Part shown: positions 42,535 to 51,832 of the stretch, piece after piece
Numbering within the stretch: the stretch's first letter is position 1
Layout: every line of letters begins with the position of its first letter
Source of the DNA: JBCDCY01 sp039180875
GTDB taxonomy: Bacteria > Pseudomonadota > Alphaproteobacteria > Rhodobacterales > Rhodobacteraceae
Direction of reading: 5' to 3'
NCBI GenBank assembly: GCA_039180875.1
Contig: JBCDCY010000008.1
Coordinates: forward strand, 92,645 to 156,644
DNA length: 64,000 nt
Program-made: the position numbers and the translations under genes
The notes under the pieces: model-generated
The model's input: the letters and a program-made list of their open reading frames with translations, nothing else
The model's database searches: none
What the model was told of the DNA's origin: nothing

Positions 42535-43299
42535 CTACAGGGACGCCCGGGGACGGCGCAGGACCGACAGCCGGCGGATGTCGATGCGGTTCATATGCGG
42601 CGCCTCAAAGATAAGGTCGATCCACGCGCCCGCCGCGCGTTTCGGCTCATAGTCGGTATAATAGACGTCGAACTCAACATGTCGCGCCGGATCGCGCAGG
42701 TCGATCTCGCGCACCACGTTTTCGACGTTCGGGCCGTGGCGGAGGTTGAGGCGGGCGAAGACCTCGAGTGGGCGGTCGAAGTCGAGCTCGTAGCCGAGCC
42801 GCACCAGATGCTCCTTGCCGAGGCCGGCCTGATAGCTTTCCGGCAGGCCAAGGGCGAGGGAGAGGTACTGGCCCTTGAAGTGCAGTGCCTCGATCCGCAA
42901 TCCGAGGGCGCCGCCGTCAGGGCCCATATGGCGGATCTGGCGGGCCGAGACCTCGCCGAGTGGGCAGTCGTGAAAGAGCTCGAGCCCATCCTCCAGCGTG
43001 GTCTGAGGGCCAAGACCCGGCCAGCTTGGCCTGAGTGCCGGCTGCAGGAAGAAGCTCGGCACATGGTAGCCTTCGCTGCCCCGGGGCAGATCGGCGGGGA
43101 TGCTGGCCATGGGCGTCGCCGGCCCCTCCGCCGCCGTCTCGAACGCTTGGATCAGCCGGCGAAGCTGGCGCCCCTCGCGCAGCAGACGCTTGCGGTCGTC
43201 GCCGGACAGGGCGCCGGCCCGGGCCAGTCGGCCGGACCAGAGCCGCCGCGCCCCGCGGTGCACAAGCCGCCCCGCGACTGTTGGCAGGAGTGCCGCCAC
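42535..43299 (-). CDS. Uncharacterised DUF6478-like protein
   Basis: A 254-residue protein without signal peptide. It starts with a basic helical segment (about 1-55) and continues as a mixed alpha/beta domain with SEGYHVPSFFLQPALRPSWP, LFHDCPLGEVSARQIRHMGP and EVFARLNLRHGPNVENVVRE. I recall similar proteins of this length in Rhodobacterales under a domain-of-unknown-function label (DUF6478), but I cannot verify the number here. Function unknown. Adjacent to another small unknown gene. Confidence 0.65.
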   Translation of the reverse strand: MAALLPTVAGRLVHRGARRLWSGRLARAGALSGDDRKRLLREGRQLRRLIQAFETAAEGPATPMASIPADLPRGSEGYHVPSFFLQPALRPSWPGLGPQTTLEDGLELFHDCPLGEVSARQIRHMGPDGGALGLRIEALHFKGQYLSLALGLPESYQAGLGKEHLVRLGYELDFDRPLEVFARLNLRHGPNVENVVREIDLRDPARHVEFDVYYTDYEPKRAAGAWIDLIFEAPHMNRIDIRRLSVLRRPRASL

Positions 43300-43339
43300 G
43301 CCGAGCCTCCAACCCCGACCTGCATTCGGTCGCTGCGCC

Positions 43340-44029
43340 TCAGGCGTTCACCGCCCGGGTCGCGGCCACCATCGCCTCCACATACCGGCGCAGGATCAGG
43401 CTGTCGACCGCCCGCCGGTTGGCATCCGGTCCGGCCGAGCGGGCGCCGGCGGTCAGCGCCACCAGATGCCCGTCGACGGCGAGGAAGGCCCGCCAGTAGG
43501 CGCGCTGCATCCCCGCCACTTCCGGCGCATTGTCATCCTCGACCAGCAGGAAGAGGGCGTTGTCGATGATCCGGCTTTGGCGGACCCGCACGCCGTCGGT
43601 GTTCTTGCCAAGCGCCACCAGGGCGCGGCCCGAGCTGGAGTGGAAATGGGTCTCGAGGGCGGTGAGCAGCGCAGCGGTGTCGCTGCCGGGCAAAGCACCG
43701 GCCGCCACCGTCGCGGCAAAGATGCCATCGACACGCCGTGCGCCCCTTGCCGTCGCGGCGCTCGCCACGTCGACCGTGCAGCGCCCGGCGCGCACCGTGG
43801 TGCCGAGCACCTCGCCGCCTCCATCTCCGCTCAGCGTGCAGTAGCTGCCGGGGCCGGCCACCAGGATCTCGGCCCCAGCGCTTTGCAGGGTCATCAGGTT
43901 TGAGAGCGCCTCCGCCGACGCCTCCGTCTCGACCACCTCTTGAGAGGTGCAGGCGACGACCAACAAGGCCGGCGCCATCGCCGCGAACCGCAACAGGCGC
44001 CCCGCGGCGCCGATATCAGAGATCGGCAT
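43340..44029 (-). CDS. Putative lipoprotein, function unknown
   Basis: A 229-residue protein whose N-terminus ends in a lipobox-like LLVVAC followed by TSQE, predicting an acylated cysteine. The remainder has no motif I recognise; two internal cysteines (in GSYCTLSG and AGRCTVDV) may pair. The ATG at 44029 lies within the end of ilvD (14 nt overlap, different frame) and gives a proper signal sequence, while longer starts would not. Likely co-transcribed with ilvD. Confidence 0.65.
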   Translation of the reverse strand: MPISDIGAAGRLLRFAAMAPALLVVACTSQEVVETEASAEALSNLMTLQSAGAEILVAGPGSYCTLSGDGGGEVLGTTVRAGRCTVDVASAATARGARRVDGIFAATVAAGALPGSDTAALLTALETHFHSSSGRALVALGKNTDGVRVRQSRIIDNALFLLVEDDNAPEVAGMQRAYWRAFLAVDGHLVALTAGARSAGPDANRRAVDSLILRRYVEAMVAATRAVNA

Positions 44030-45749
44030 AACTGTGTCGCTCCTCCGCCCCACCCGGATGCGTCGTCGCCCCCTTGTAGGTCGGGCCGACGAGCTGTGCG
44101 TACTTCCACAGCGCCCCCGTGCTGTAGATCGTCTCGCGCGCACCGGCCCAGGCGGCGCGGCGCGTCGTCAATTCCTCATCCGTCAGATCGACGGAGATGC
44201 TGCCGGCGATGGCGTCGATGGTGATGACGTCGCCGTCGCGCAGCAGGCCGATCGGCCCGCCATGCGCCGCCTCCGGCCCGACATGGCCGACGCAGAAGCC
44301 CCGCGTGGCACCGGAGAACCGGCCGTCGGTGATCAGGGCCACCTTCTTGCCCATGCCCTGGCCCGAGAGGGCGGCGGTGGTCGCCAGCATCTCTCGCATC
44401 CCCGGGCCGCCGGCCGGTCCTTCGTTGCGGATGACGAGGACCTCGCCCTCCTCATACTCCCGCGCACGGACCGCGGCGAAGGCGTCCTCCTCACACTCGA
44501 AGACCCGCGCCGGGCCGGTGAAGACCTGGTTCTGGGAGGGGATGCCCGCGACCTTCACAATCGCACCTTCGGGGGCCAGATTGCCCTTCAGGCCGACGAC
44601 GCCGCCGGTGCGGGTGATCGGCGCGTCGACCGGATAGATGACGCGGCCGTCGGCCTCCCGCTCCACTCGGTCGAGCTCTTCGCCCATGCTGCGGCCGGTG
44701 GCGGTCACGCAGTCTTCGTGCACGAGGCCGGCCTTGCGGAGCTCGCGCATCACGACCGGAACGCCGCCCGCCTCATAGAGGTCCTTTGCCACGTACTGCC
44801 CGCCCGGCTTCAGGTCGACGAAGTAGGGCGTGTCGCGGAAGATCTCGCAGACATCGTCGAGGTAGAATTCGATCCCCGCCTCATGGGCGATGGCCGGCAG
44901 ATGCAGGCCGGCGTTGGTCGAGCCGCCGGTGCAAGCGACCACCCGGGCCGCGTTTTCCAGGCTTTTGCGGGTGACGATATCGCGGGCGCGGATGCCGGAG
45001 GCGAGCAGCTCCATCACCGCCTGGCCCGACGCCTCGGCATAGGCATCGCGGCTTTCGTAGGGTGCCGGCGCACCGGCAGAGTTCGGCAGCGCAAGCCCGA
45101 TCGCCTCACTGACGCAAGCCATGGTGTTGGCCGTGAACTGACCCCCGCAGGCCCCGGCAGAGGGGCAGGCGACCGCCTCGAGCTTTTCCAGCTCGCAGGT
45201 CGACATCTCCCCGGCCTGATGGCGTCCCACCGCCTCAAACAGGTCCTGCACGGTCACATCGCGCCCCTCATAGCGGCCCGGCAGAATGGATCCCCCGTAG
45301 AGGAAGACCGACGGCACGTTGAGGCGCACCATCGCCATCATCATGCCGGGCAGCGACTTGTCACAGCCAGCAAGACCGACAATTGCGTCATAACAATGGC
45401 CGCGCATGGTGAGCTCCACCGTGTCGGCGATCGCCTCCCGACTGACGAGGGAGGAGCGCATGCCCTCGTGCCCCATGGCGATGCCGTCGGTAACGGTGAT
45501 GGTGGTGAACTCCCGCGGCGTCCCGCGCGCCGCCTTCACCCCCATCTTCACCGCCTGGGCCTGGCGGTTGAGCGCGATGTTGCAGGGCGCCGCCTCGTTC
45601 CAGCAGGTGGCGACGCCGATGAACGGCTGGTGGATTTCCGCCTCGGAAAGCCCCATGGCGTAGTAGTAGGATCGGTGCGGTGCCCGCGCCGGTCCCTCGG
45701 TCACATGGCGGCTCGGCAAGCGAGACTTGTCGAATGGCTGTGCGTCCAT
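44016..45749 (-). CDS. ilvD: Dihydroxy-acid dehydratase
   Basis: A 577-residue iron-sulfur dehydratase that forms 2-oxo acids in valine, leucine and isoleucine biosynthesis. The cluster cysteines are Cys56 (EAAPCN), Cys129 (GCDK) and Cys201 (SAGACGGQ). The ATG at 45749 is chosen because AAGGA lies 9 bp upstream and [20 protein letters not shown] is the usual N-terminus of this IlvD form in Rhodobacterales. It is divergent from a second IlvD/Edd paralogue. Confidence 0.93.
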   Translation of the reverse strand: MDAQPFDKSRLPSRHVTEGPARAPHRSYYYAMGLSEAEIHQPFIGVATCWNEAAPCNIALNRQAQAVKMGVKAARGTPREFTTITVTDGIAMGHEGMRSSLVSREAIADTVELTMRGHCYDAIVGLAGCDKSLPGMMMAMVRLNVPSVFLYGGSILPGRYEGRDVTVQDLFEAVGRHQAGEMSTCELEKLEAVACPSAGACGGQFTANTMACVSEAIGLALPNSAGAPAPYESRDAYAEASGQAVMELLASGIRARDIVTRKSLENAARVVACTGGSTNAGLHLPAIAHEAGIEFYLDDVCEIFRDTPYFVDLKPGGQYVAKDLYEAGGVPVVMRELRKAGLVHEDCVTATGRSMGEELDRVEREADGRVIYPVDAPITRTGGVVGLKGNLAPEGAIVKVAGIPSQNQVFTGPARVFECEEDAFAAVRAREYEEGEVLVIRNEGPAGGPGMREMLATTAALSGQGMGKKVALITDGRFSGATRGFCVGHVGPEAAHGGPIGLLRDGDVITIDAIAGSISVDLTDEELTTRRAAWAGARETIYSTGALWKYAQLVGPTYKGATTHPGGAEERHSYADL

Positions 45750-45919
45750 CGTGAATTCCTTGCACGCGGCTGGTGAGCGCCGCTGTGTAAGGCAAGCAGG
45801 CCCAGAATCACAAGGAGAACGGCCGGCAAGGAGGCCATGCACCCTGGCCGCTCTGTTGACCCCGCCGCCCGCAGCTTACAGTCTCGGCCAAAGCAACGCC
45901 GATCCCAGAGGCTCCAGCC

Positions 45920-47701
45920 ATGAAAGACACCAAGGCCAACAGCCGCTTTCGCAGCCAGGAGTGGTTCGACAACCCCAACAACCCGGGGATGACGGCGCTT
46001 TACACCGAGCGCTACCAGAACCAGTCCTTCACCCGGGGAGAGCTGCAGGGCGGCCGACCGATGATCGGCCTCGCCCAGACCGGCAGCGATCTCAGCCCCT
46101 GCAACAAGATCCACGTCTTTCTCGCCGACAGGGTGAAGGCCGGGATCCGGGACGGCGGCGGCATCCCGATTGAGTTCCCGGTCCATCCGATCCAGGAGAC
46201 CGGAAAGCGGCCGACCGCCGCGCTCGACCGCAACCTCGCCTACCTCTCGCTCGTCGAGGTGCTGCACGGCTATCCGATCGACGGCGTGGTGCTCACCACC
46301 GGCTGCGACAAGACCACGCCAGCGATGCTGATGGGGGCGGCGACGGTGGATATCCCGGCTATCGCCTTGAACGGCGGACCGATGCTGGACGGCTGGTGGA
46401 AGGGGGAGCTCGCCGGCTCCGGCACCATCGTGTGGGAGAGCCGGCGGCTGCTGGCCGAAGGGGTCATCGACTACGACGAGTTCATGGAGCGGGTCTGCGC
46501 CTCTGCCCCCTCCCTCGGCCATTGCAACACCATGGGCACGGCCTCGACCATGAACGCCATGGCCGAAGCCCTCGGCATGACGCTGCCCGGGGCCGCCGCC
46601 ATTCCCGCCCCCTTCCGGGAACGGATGGAGATGGCCTACCGCACCGGCAAGCGCGCGGTCGAGATGGTGATGGAGGATCTGCGCCCGTCGGAGATCCTAA
46701 CGCGGGAGGCGTTCGAGAACGCCATCGTCGTCAACACCGCGATCGGCGGCTCAACCAACGCCCCACCGCATCTGCAGGCCATCGCCCGCCATGCCGGGGT
46801 CGAGCTCGACGTCCGAGACTGGCAGACCCACGGCTATGCCCAGCCCCTCCTCGTGAACATGCAGCCCGCCGGCGAATTTCTGGGGGAGGCCTTTCACCGC
46901 GCCGGCGGCGTCCGCGCTGTTATGGGGGAACTCTACGCCGCCGGTCGGCTACACGGGGAGCCGATGACCGCTGCCGGCGCCCCGGTGGCCGACACGGTGG
47001 GCGAGATCCGCTCCGCCGATCAGAAGGTGATCCGACCAGTCGATGATCCATTGCGGGAAAAGGCCGGTTTTCTCGTGCTTTCCGGCAATCTCTTCGACTC
47101 AGCACTGATGAAGACCTCCGTCATCTCGGACGACTTCCGCCAGCGCTTTCTCTCAAAGCCCGGGGCGGAGGGCGTGCACGAAGCCCGCGCCATCGTCTTC
47201 GAGGGACCGGAAGACTACCACGAGCGCCTGAACGACCCGGCGCTGGAGATCGACGCCAACGCCATGCTCTTCATCCGCAACGTCGGCTGCGTCGGCTATC
47301 CGGGCTCGGCCGAGGTCGTGAACATGCAGCCCCCCGACCATCTGCTGAAGGCCGGCATCACCCACTTGCCGACGGTGGGCGACGGCCGGCAATCGGGGAC
47401 GTCGGAGAGCCCGTCGATCCTCAACGCCTCGCCCGAGGCGGTGGTGGGCGGCGGCCTCGCCCTCCTGAAGACCGGCGACACGGTGCGCCTCGACATCAAT
47501 CAGGGCACCCTCGACGCCGTCGTGCCCGAGGCGGAGTGGGAGGCGCGTCGGGCCGCCTGGACACCGCCCGAGATCGTCAACCAGACCCCGTGGCAGGCGA
47601 TCTACCGCACCCATGTCGGCCAGCTCGCCGACGGCGGCTGCCTAGAACTCGCCACCTCCTTCAAGAAGGTCGCGACGGTCCTACCAAGGGACAACCATTA
47701 G
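45920..47701 (+). CDS. Sugar-acid dehydratase, D-xylonate dehydratase-like
   Basis: A 593-residue IlvD/Edd-family enzyme. The cluster cysteines are Cys61 (DLSPCN), Cys129 (GCDK) and Cys202 (GHCNTMGTAST). The N-terminal RFRSQEWFDNPNNPGMTALY and FPVHPIQETGKRPTAALDRN closely resemble Caulobacter D-xylonate dehydratase XylD, which forms 2-keto-3-deoxy-xylonate. AGGCTCCAGCC precedes the ATG. No other pentose-pathway genes are adjacent, so the sugar acid (xylonate, arabonate or similar) is uncertain. Confidence 0.85.
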   Translation: MKDTKANSRFRSQEWFDNPNNPGMTALYTERYQNQSFTRGELQGGRPMIGLAQTGSDLSPCNKIHVFLADRVKAGIRDGGGIPIEFPVHPIQETGKRPTAALDRNLAYLSLVEVLHGYPIDGVVLTTGCDKTTPAMLMGAATVDIPAIALNGGPMLDGWWKGELAGSGTIVWESRRLLAEGVIDYDEFMERVCASAPSLGHCNTMGTASTMNAMAEALGMTLPGAAAIPAPFRERMEMAYRTGKRAVEMVMEDLRPSEILTREAFENAIVVNTAIGGSTNAPPHLQAIARHAGVELDVRDWQTHGYAQPLLVNMQPAGEFLGEAFHRAGGVRAVMGELYAAGRLHGEPMTAAGAPVADTVGEIRSADQKVIRPVDDPLREKAGFLVLSGNLFDSALMKTSVISDDFRQRFLSKPGAEGVHEARAIVFEGPEDYHERLNDPALEIDANAMLFIRNVGCVGYPGSAEVVNMQPPDHLLKAGITHLPTVGDGRQSGTSESPSILNASPEAVVGGGLALLKTGDTVRLDINQGTLDAVVPEAEWEARRAAWTPPEIVNQTPWQAIYRTHVGQLADGGCLELATSFKKVATVLPRDNH

Positions 47702-47733
47702 CGACAGGTGCTGTCCCAACCAGGGATCTCGCA

Positions 47734-47791
47734 TCGAAAATCGCGGTGTCGAGCAGCCCCGGGCTGATCGCGACCGTGATTTGCGATTCCG
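47734..47791 (-). repeat. Dispersed intergenic repeat, copy 1
   Basis: Read on the minus strand it runs CGGAATCGCAAATC ... CGATCAGC ... GCTG ... CGCGATTTTCGA. This pattern is also found at 51155-51214, with the same order of blocks and a central hairpin. It lies in the 113 bp gap between the convergent dehydratase and thioesterase genes. Confidence 0.5.
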
Positions 47792-47814
47792 CTTAAGTGC
47801 GCATCGACCGCCAG

Positions 47815-48306
47815 TCAGAAATCCAGCACGATGCAGGTGGTGGAGCCGGTGGCGTAAAGCTTGCCGTCGTCTACCCCGACGATCTGGCCGTCGGCGACGC
47901 CCGTCCGCCGGCCCACATGGGTGGCGGTGCCGATCGCCCGCATCTCGCCCGCATCGGCGGTGAGCGGGCGGATGATGTTGATCTTGTACTCGAGCGTCGT
48001 GTAGCCGCGCCCCTTGGGCAGCAGGCTCTGCACCGCACAGGCCATGCAGCTGTCTAGGAGCGTGCCGAACCAACCGCCGTGCACCGCGCCGATGGGGTTC
48101 ATGGCGCGATAGCCCGGGGCGCCGCGGAAGGTCACCCGCCCCTCCTCCACCTCTTCGAGATAGTAGTCGAGGGTAAGCGCGATCGGCGGCGGCGGCATCT
48201 CGCCCCGCTGCATCGCCTGCAGGAACTCGAGGCCGGAATATTGCGCGATCTCCTCCAGCGTCGGCAGCGCGACCTGAGTGGCATCCTTCGTAGGCTGGTC
48301 GTTCAT
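47815..48306 (-). CDS. PaaI-family hotdog thioesterase
   Basis: A 163-residue hotdog-fold protein with the PaaI-type core NPIGAVHGGWFGTLLDSCMA, whose Gly and Asp/Glu-position residues line the acyl-thioester site. A 60-residue N-terminal segment precedes it, longer than in minimal PaaI. Likely hydrolyses acyl-CoA or aryl-CoA thioesters. It is the last gene of a run beginning at crcB, after the ATP12 gene. The substrate is not predictable. Confidence 0.82.
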   Translation of the reverse strand: MNDQPTKDATQVALPTLEEIAQYSGLEFLQAMQRGEMPPPPIALTLDYYLEEVEEGRVTFRGAPGYRAMNPIGAVHGGWFGTLLDSCMACAVQSLLPKGRGYTTLEYKINIIRPLTADAGEMRAIGTATHVGRRTGVADGQIVGVDDGKLYATGSTTCIVLDF

Positions 48307-48325
48307 GCCGCCTCCCGCCCCGCTG

Positions 48326-49033
48326 TTAGAGGAGTGTCGTCACCTGGTGCGCGCGGAGAAACGCCGCCCGCCGCGCCGCCGCGTCGGCGGCCGCCTCCGC
48401 GTCCTCGCCCCATTCCGCGATTTGCCAGTCCTCGTCAAGGCGGGAGAGACCCCAGGCCGCCTCGGCACTGCGAAAGCCGTCGATGACCGCAAGCGCCAGC
48501 AGGGCCGAGCCCGACAGCGTCACCAGATCGTATGCGGCCGTCAGGGCAAAAGCGTCCCGCCCGGCCAGCACCCCGCGAAGATTGGCGAGGCTTTCGGCCG
48601 GCTGCGTGAGCGGCATGACGCCCGCAGTCTGGTGCAGCCGGATCGCGTGGGTCTCCGCTGCCCAGGCAATCACTGGGCCCCAACCCGTGCGCTGACGCTC
48701 CACCAACCCCTCCGGCCCCTCCGCCAGATGGCAGAGCAGATCGGTCTCGCCATAGGCCGCCAGATGCTCCACCACGGCCATCGGTGCCGGGGCGACCTTG
48801 TCGATGGCCGCGTTCGCCATGCGGGTGAGCGGCATGGATGTCGGCACGACATGCGCGCCCTGCCCCCGCCACTCCTCTGCGATCGCCTCGGCCAAGGCCT
48901 CCGTCGGCAGGATCAGCGGCCGCTTCGCCGGGGTCTGCACCGGCCGCGTATCGAGGGAGAGAGCGAAGCCATCCGCCACCGGATTGAGATGCACCTCCGT
49001 CCAGAACCGGCGCGGGCCGCTCGGCTCGGCCAT
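48326..49033 (-). CDS. ATP12-family F1-ATPase assembly chaperone
   Basis: A 235-residue protein of the ATP12 family, which binds the F1 alpha subunit during ATP synthase assembly. The characteristic stretches are present: RFWTEVHLNPVADGFALSLD near the N-terminus, LAEAIAEEWRGQG, and the conserved TRMANAAID and YGETDLLCH motifs. It shares one nucleotide with the HAD phosphatase gene, as in Rhodobacterales gene order. Confidence 0.9.
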   Translation of the reverse strand: MAEPSGPRRFWTEVHLNPVADGFALSLDTRPVQTPAKRPLILPTEALAEAIAEEWRGQGAHVVPTSMPLTRMANAAIDKVAPAPMAVVEHLAAYGETDLLCHLAEGPEGLVERQRTGWGPVIAWAAETHAIRLHQTAGVMPLTQPAESLANLRGVLAGRDAFALTAAYDLVTLSGSALLALAVIDGFRSAEAAWGLSRLDEDWQIAEWGEDAEAAADAAARRAAFLRAHQVTTLL

Positions 49034-49710
49034 CAGGCGGCCGGCCTCAACCGGTCGAGCGCCGCCTCGAGCTCGGCAAAGTCGTCGATCAGCAGATCGG
49101 CGCCGGCCGCGCGCAGGCGATCCGCCGGATGGTAGCCCCAGGTCACGCCGAGCGTCGCGACACCGGCCGCCCGGCCCATGGCGATGTCGAACTCGGTGTC
49201 GCCGATCATCACCGCCGCCGCGGCCGGCAGACCCGTTTCACGCAGCGCCGCCTCCACCATCGCCGGATGAGGTTTGGAGGGATGATTGTCAGAGGTCTGC
49301 GTCGTAACGAAGAACGAGCCAAGGCCGTGGGCCTCCAGCGTGTGCTCCAATCCGCGCCGGGCCTTGCCGGTGGCGATGCCAAGCAGGTGGTCCGGCCGCC
49401 CGGCCAAGCTCACCAGCACGTCCCGCGCCCCGGGATAGAGCCGTGCGGTCGCCTCCGCCCCATCGGTCTTGCCCCGCGCGGCGGCCATGGCCTCGCGATA
49501 GCCGGCCGCAATCCTGGCGTGGCCGGCCGCATCCTCCCCGGGCGCGAGGGCCGCCACCGCCTCGTGCAGCGACAGCCCGACGATGCCGAGGATGGTGGCA
49601 TGGGACGGCGGCGCGAGCCCGGCCGCCGCGAAGCCCGCCGACATCGCCGAGACGATGACGTGCTGGCTGTCGACGATGGTGCCGTCCATGTCGAAGATGA
49701 CGAGGCGCAT
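49033..49710 (-). CDS. HAD-family phosphatase (Gph/PgmB-like)
   Basis: A 225-residue HAD-IA hydrolase with motif I FDMDGTIVDSQ, a helical cap (about 20-90), motif II-III region LGIATGKARRG, and motif IV GDTEFDIAMGRAAG. It resembles phosphoglycolate phosphatase and related small-sugar-phosphate phosphatases. It directly abuts the pseudouridine synthase gene. The substrate is not resolved. Confidence 0.88.
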   Translation of the reverse strand: MRLVIFDMDGTIVDSQHVIVSAMSAGFAAAGLAPPSHATILGIVGLSLHEAVAALAPGEDAAGHARIAAGYREAMAAARGKTDGAEATARLYPGARDVLVSLAGRPDHLLGIATGKARRGLEHTLEAHGLGSFFVTTQTSDNHPSKPHPAMVEAALRETGLPAAAAVMIGDTEFDIAMGRAAGVATLGVTWGYHPADRLRAAGADLLIDDFAELEAALDRLRPAA

Positions 49711-50730
49711 CTACGCCTCCTCCAGGAACGGATCGGCCGGCGCCGCTTCGACCGACCAGTCGAACAGCGCCCAGGTCCGCGCCATATGCTCCGGCAGCGG
49801 CGCCGTCACCGTCAGGGCACCTCGACCGTCGGGATGGGCGATCGTCAGCATCCGGGCATGGAGATGCAGCTTGCGGCTGACCGCACCGCCGAGCTGGGCG
49901 CCCCAGCCGTCGCCGAGATTAACCTGGGCGTTGCCGCCATACTTGCCGTCGCCGACGATCGGATGGCCGAGCGCCGCCATATGGGCGCGCAACTGGTGGG
50001 TCCGGCCCGTCACCGGGCGCATCGCCACCCAGGCGGTGCGGCGCCCGGCGGCCTCCAGCACCATATACTCCGTCGTCGCATGCTTGGCCTCGCCATGGGC
50101 CTCGACCTCGTCCGGCGCCACCACGTGCATCCGTTCGTCCCCGCCCTTGCTTAGCCCATAGCGGATGATCCCGGCCCGGGGCGAGGGCACGCCGGCCACG
50201 GCCGCCCAGTAGATCTTCCGCGTCTCACGCGCCCGAAACGCCTTGGCGAGCGCCGCCGCCGCACGGCCGGTGCGGGCGAGCAGCAGGACGCCGGAGGTGT
50301 CCTTGTCCAGCCGATGCACCAGGCGCGGGGGTGCCGATGCCTCGAACTGCAGGGCCGGCGCCAGGGCATCGACATGGGCGCGCTGGCCCGTCCCGCCCTG
50401 CACCGCGAGGCCCGGCGGCTTGTTGAGCGCGATGACTTCGCCGTCGCGGAAGAGCACGGCGCGCCGGATGCGCTCCGCCTCCGCCGCGGCAATCGGCGCG
50501 GGGGGCGCTGCGGGGGGCGGCGCGGCGGGCAAGGGCGGCACGCGGACCGTCTGACCGGCGACCAGGCGCGTGGCCGGGCGCACCCGGGCGCCATCCACCC
50601 GCACCTCCCCCTTCCGGCACATCCGCTCGAGCCGGCCCTGGGTGACCTGCGGATAGTGCCGGCGAAACCAGCGGTCGAGGCGCTGCGCCTCCCCATCCGG
50701 CTCCACCTCCCGCTGCTCAACCGGGCTCAT
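49711..50730 (-). CDS. RluC/RluD-type rRNA pseudouridine synthase
   Basis: A 339-residue RNA-modifying enzyme with an N-terminal S4 domain (RLDRWFRRHYPQVTQGRLER) and the RluA-family catalytic motif HRLDKDTSGVLLLA, where Asp is the nucleophile. Length and the GRTHQLRAHMAALGHPI motif fit RluC/RluD for 23S rRNA; which positions are modified cannot be told. The ATG at 50730 lies in the ATGA overlap with the crcB stop. Confidence 0.9.
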   Translation of the reverse strand: MSPVEQREVEPDGEAQRLDRWFRRHYPQVTQGRLERMCRKGEVRVDGARVRPATRLVAGQTVRVPPLPAAPPPAAPPAPIAAAEAERIRRAVLFRDGEVIALNKPPGLAVQGGTGQRAHVDALAPALQFEASAPPRLVHRLDKDTSGVLLLARTGRAAAALAKAFRARETRKIYWAAVAGVPSPRAGIIRYGLSKGGDERMHVVAPDEVEAHGEAKHATTEYMVLEAAGRRTAWVAMRPVTGRTHQLRAHMAALGHPIVGDGKYGGNAQVNLGDGWGAQLGGAVSRKLHLHARMLTIAHPDGRGALTVTAPLPEHMARTWALFDWSVEAAPADPFLEEA

Positions 50731-51104
50731 GGTCCCGTCACCTGGCGGGCGAGGACCAGCCCCAGGATGAGCGCCGCCACCGACAGCAGGACGGATACGG
50801 CAGCATAGCCGACGGCCCGCACCGCCAGACCCCGCTCCCAAAGCAACAGCACGTCGAGAGAAAAAGCCGAAAAGGTCGTGTAGGCCCCGAGCACCCCCAC
50901 CATCAGAAACGGCGCCCCGTCCCGCAGCAGTCCCCGCTCGATCAGCACGACGGCCAGGATGCCCATGAGGAAGGAGCCGAGCACGTTCACGATCAAGGTG
51001 CCCCAAGGAAAGCCCACGCCCCAGACAGCCCGCGCTCCCATCACTGTCAGATGACGCAGCACGGCCCCCAAGGCACCGCCGAGGGCGATCTGCAGCAAGC
51101 TCAT
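50727..51104 (-). CDS. crcB: Fluoride efflux channel CrcB/Fluc
   Basis: A 125-residue membrane protein with four hydrophobic segments, typical of the dual-topology fluoride channel that protects against cytoplasmic fluoride. The hallmarks GALGAVLRH, GTLIVNVLGSFLMG and GAYTTFSAFS are present. I looked for a fluoride riboswitch in its leader (51105-51251) and did not find the conserved core. It is first in the crcB - pseudouridine synthase - HAD - ATP12 run. Confidence 0.92.
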   Translation of the reverse strand: MSLLQIALGGALGAVLRHLTVMGARAVWGVGFPWGTLIVNVLGSFLMGILAVVLIERGLLRDGAPFLMVGVLGAYTTFSAFSLDVLLLWERGLAVRAVGYAAVSVLLSVAALILGLVLARQVTGP

Positions 51105-51154
51105 CTCGGTCCGACCCCGGGCATAGGCCGGTCTTAGAGCAAATCGCGCGGGAC

Positions 51155-51214
51155 CGGAATCGCGAATCTCGTATTCTCGATCAGCAACGTGCTGATCGGG
51201 AACGCAATTTCCGA
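51155..51214 (+). repeat. Dispersed intergenic repeat, copy 2
   Basis: CGGAATCGCGAATCTCG, then the hairpin CGATCAGC-aacgt-GCTGATCG (51178-51198), then CGCAATTTCCGA. The same block order is found on the minus strand at 47734-47791. It sits in the 147 bp leader region upstream of crcB. Confidence 0.5.
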
Positions 51215-51251
51215 GCTGTCTGGGATCGTGGGCGGCGCCGGCCGGCTCGTG

Positions 51252-51722
51252 TCAGTTGGTGCGCCGCATCTCGCGAAAGGCGGGCTCCAGCCCGGCCGCG
51301 CGGTTCTCCAGATAGAAATGATGCAGCCGCTCGTTCATCGCCTCGGTCCAGACGATGTTGCCCTCCGACAAAGCGTCGATGTCGCGGGGCAGCGGCGTGT
51401 TGCCGACCGGCATGTCGGAAAAGTCGAAACAGCCCTTTGCCCAGGCCGGAAAGCGCCGCTCGTCCAGGTTCGACTGCCAGAGAACCTTGAGCTGGTCGTT
51501 CCGGCGATCGGCCGCGACCCGGGCGGAAAGCTCCAGCACCGGCACCGTCTCACCTTCGAGCACCTGTACGAACATGCCGTCAAAGAACAGCAACATGCCC
51601 GTCAGTTTGTTTTCCGCGTTGAAGCTGTGACCCGATCTGGCGATCGAATTCAGCGTGCGCCGCGCCATATACGGCGGCTTCGCATGGCTTCGATACACGA
51701 CGGAATAGACACTGTTGGCCAC
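51252..51722 (-). CDS. BLUF-domain blue-light sensor protein
   Basis: A 156-residue protein consisting mainly of a BLUF domain, which binds FAD and reports blue light. With the GTG start at 51722 (AGGGA just upstream, in CTTCAGGGAAAAGCT-GTG) the key residues are Tyr10 (VVYRS), Asn35 (FNAENKLTG) and Gln53 (FVQVLEGE), all conserved. About 60 residues follow as a C-terminal cap with no output domain, so it would act by protein-protein contact like PixD-type short BLUF proteins. A longer in-frame ATG exists at 51818 but lacks a convincing ribosome site. The upstream region is AT-rich. Confidence 0.86.
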   Translation of the reverse strand: MANSVYSVVYRSHAKPPYMARRTLNSIARSGHSFNAENKLTGMLLFFDGMFVQVLEGETVPVLELSARVAADRRNDQLKVLWQSNLDERRFPAWAKGCFDFSDMPVGNTPLPRDIDALSEGNIVWTEAMNERLHHFYLENRAAGLEPAFREMRRTN

Positions 51723-51832
51723 AGCTTTTCCCTGAAGGTTCTGAAATTGAACGTAGTGACGACCACCCGTTCCCGATTGCAACGAGTTACAGATATGCAC
51801 GTATAATGCGCACCGCATCCCACTCTGCGGAA

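Noticed and set aside
47745..47770. Terminator formed by CAGCCCCGGGCTG
   Set aside because: The palindrome leaves almost no loop and has no T tract; it is better explained as part of the dispersed repeat.
51105..51251. Possible fluoride riboswitch in the crcB leader
   Set aside because: The leader on the minus strand has a hairpin but not the conserved fluoride-riboswitch core; the hairpin belongs to a dispersed repeat also found at 47734-47791.
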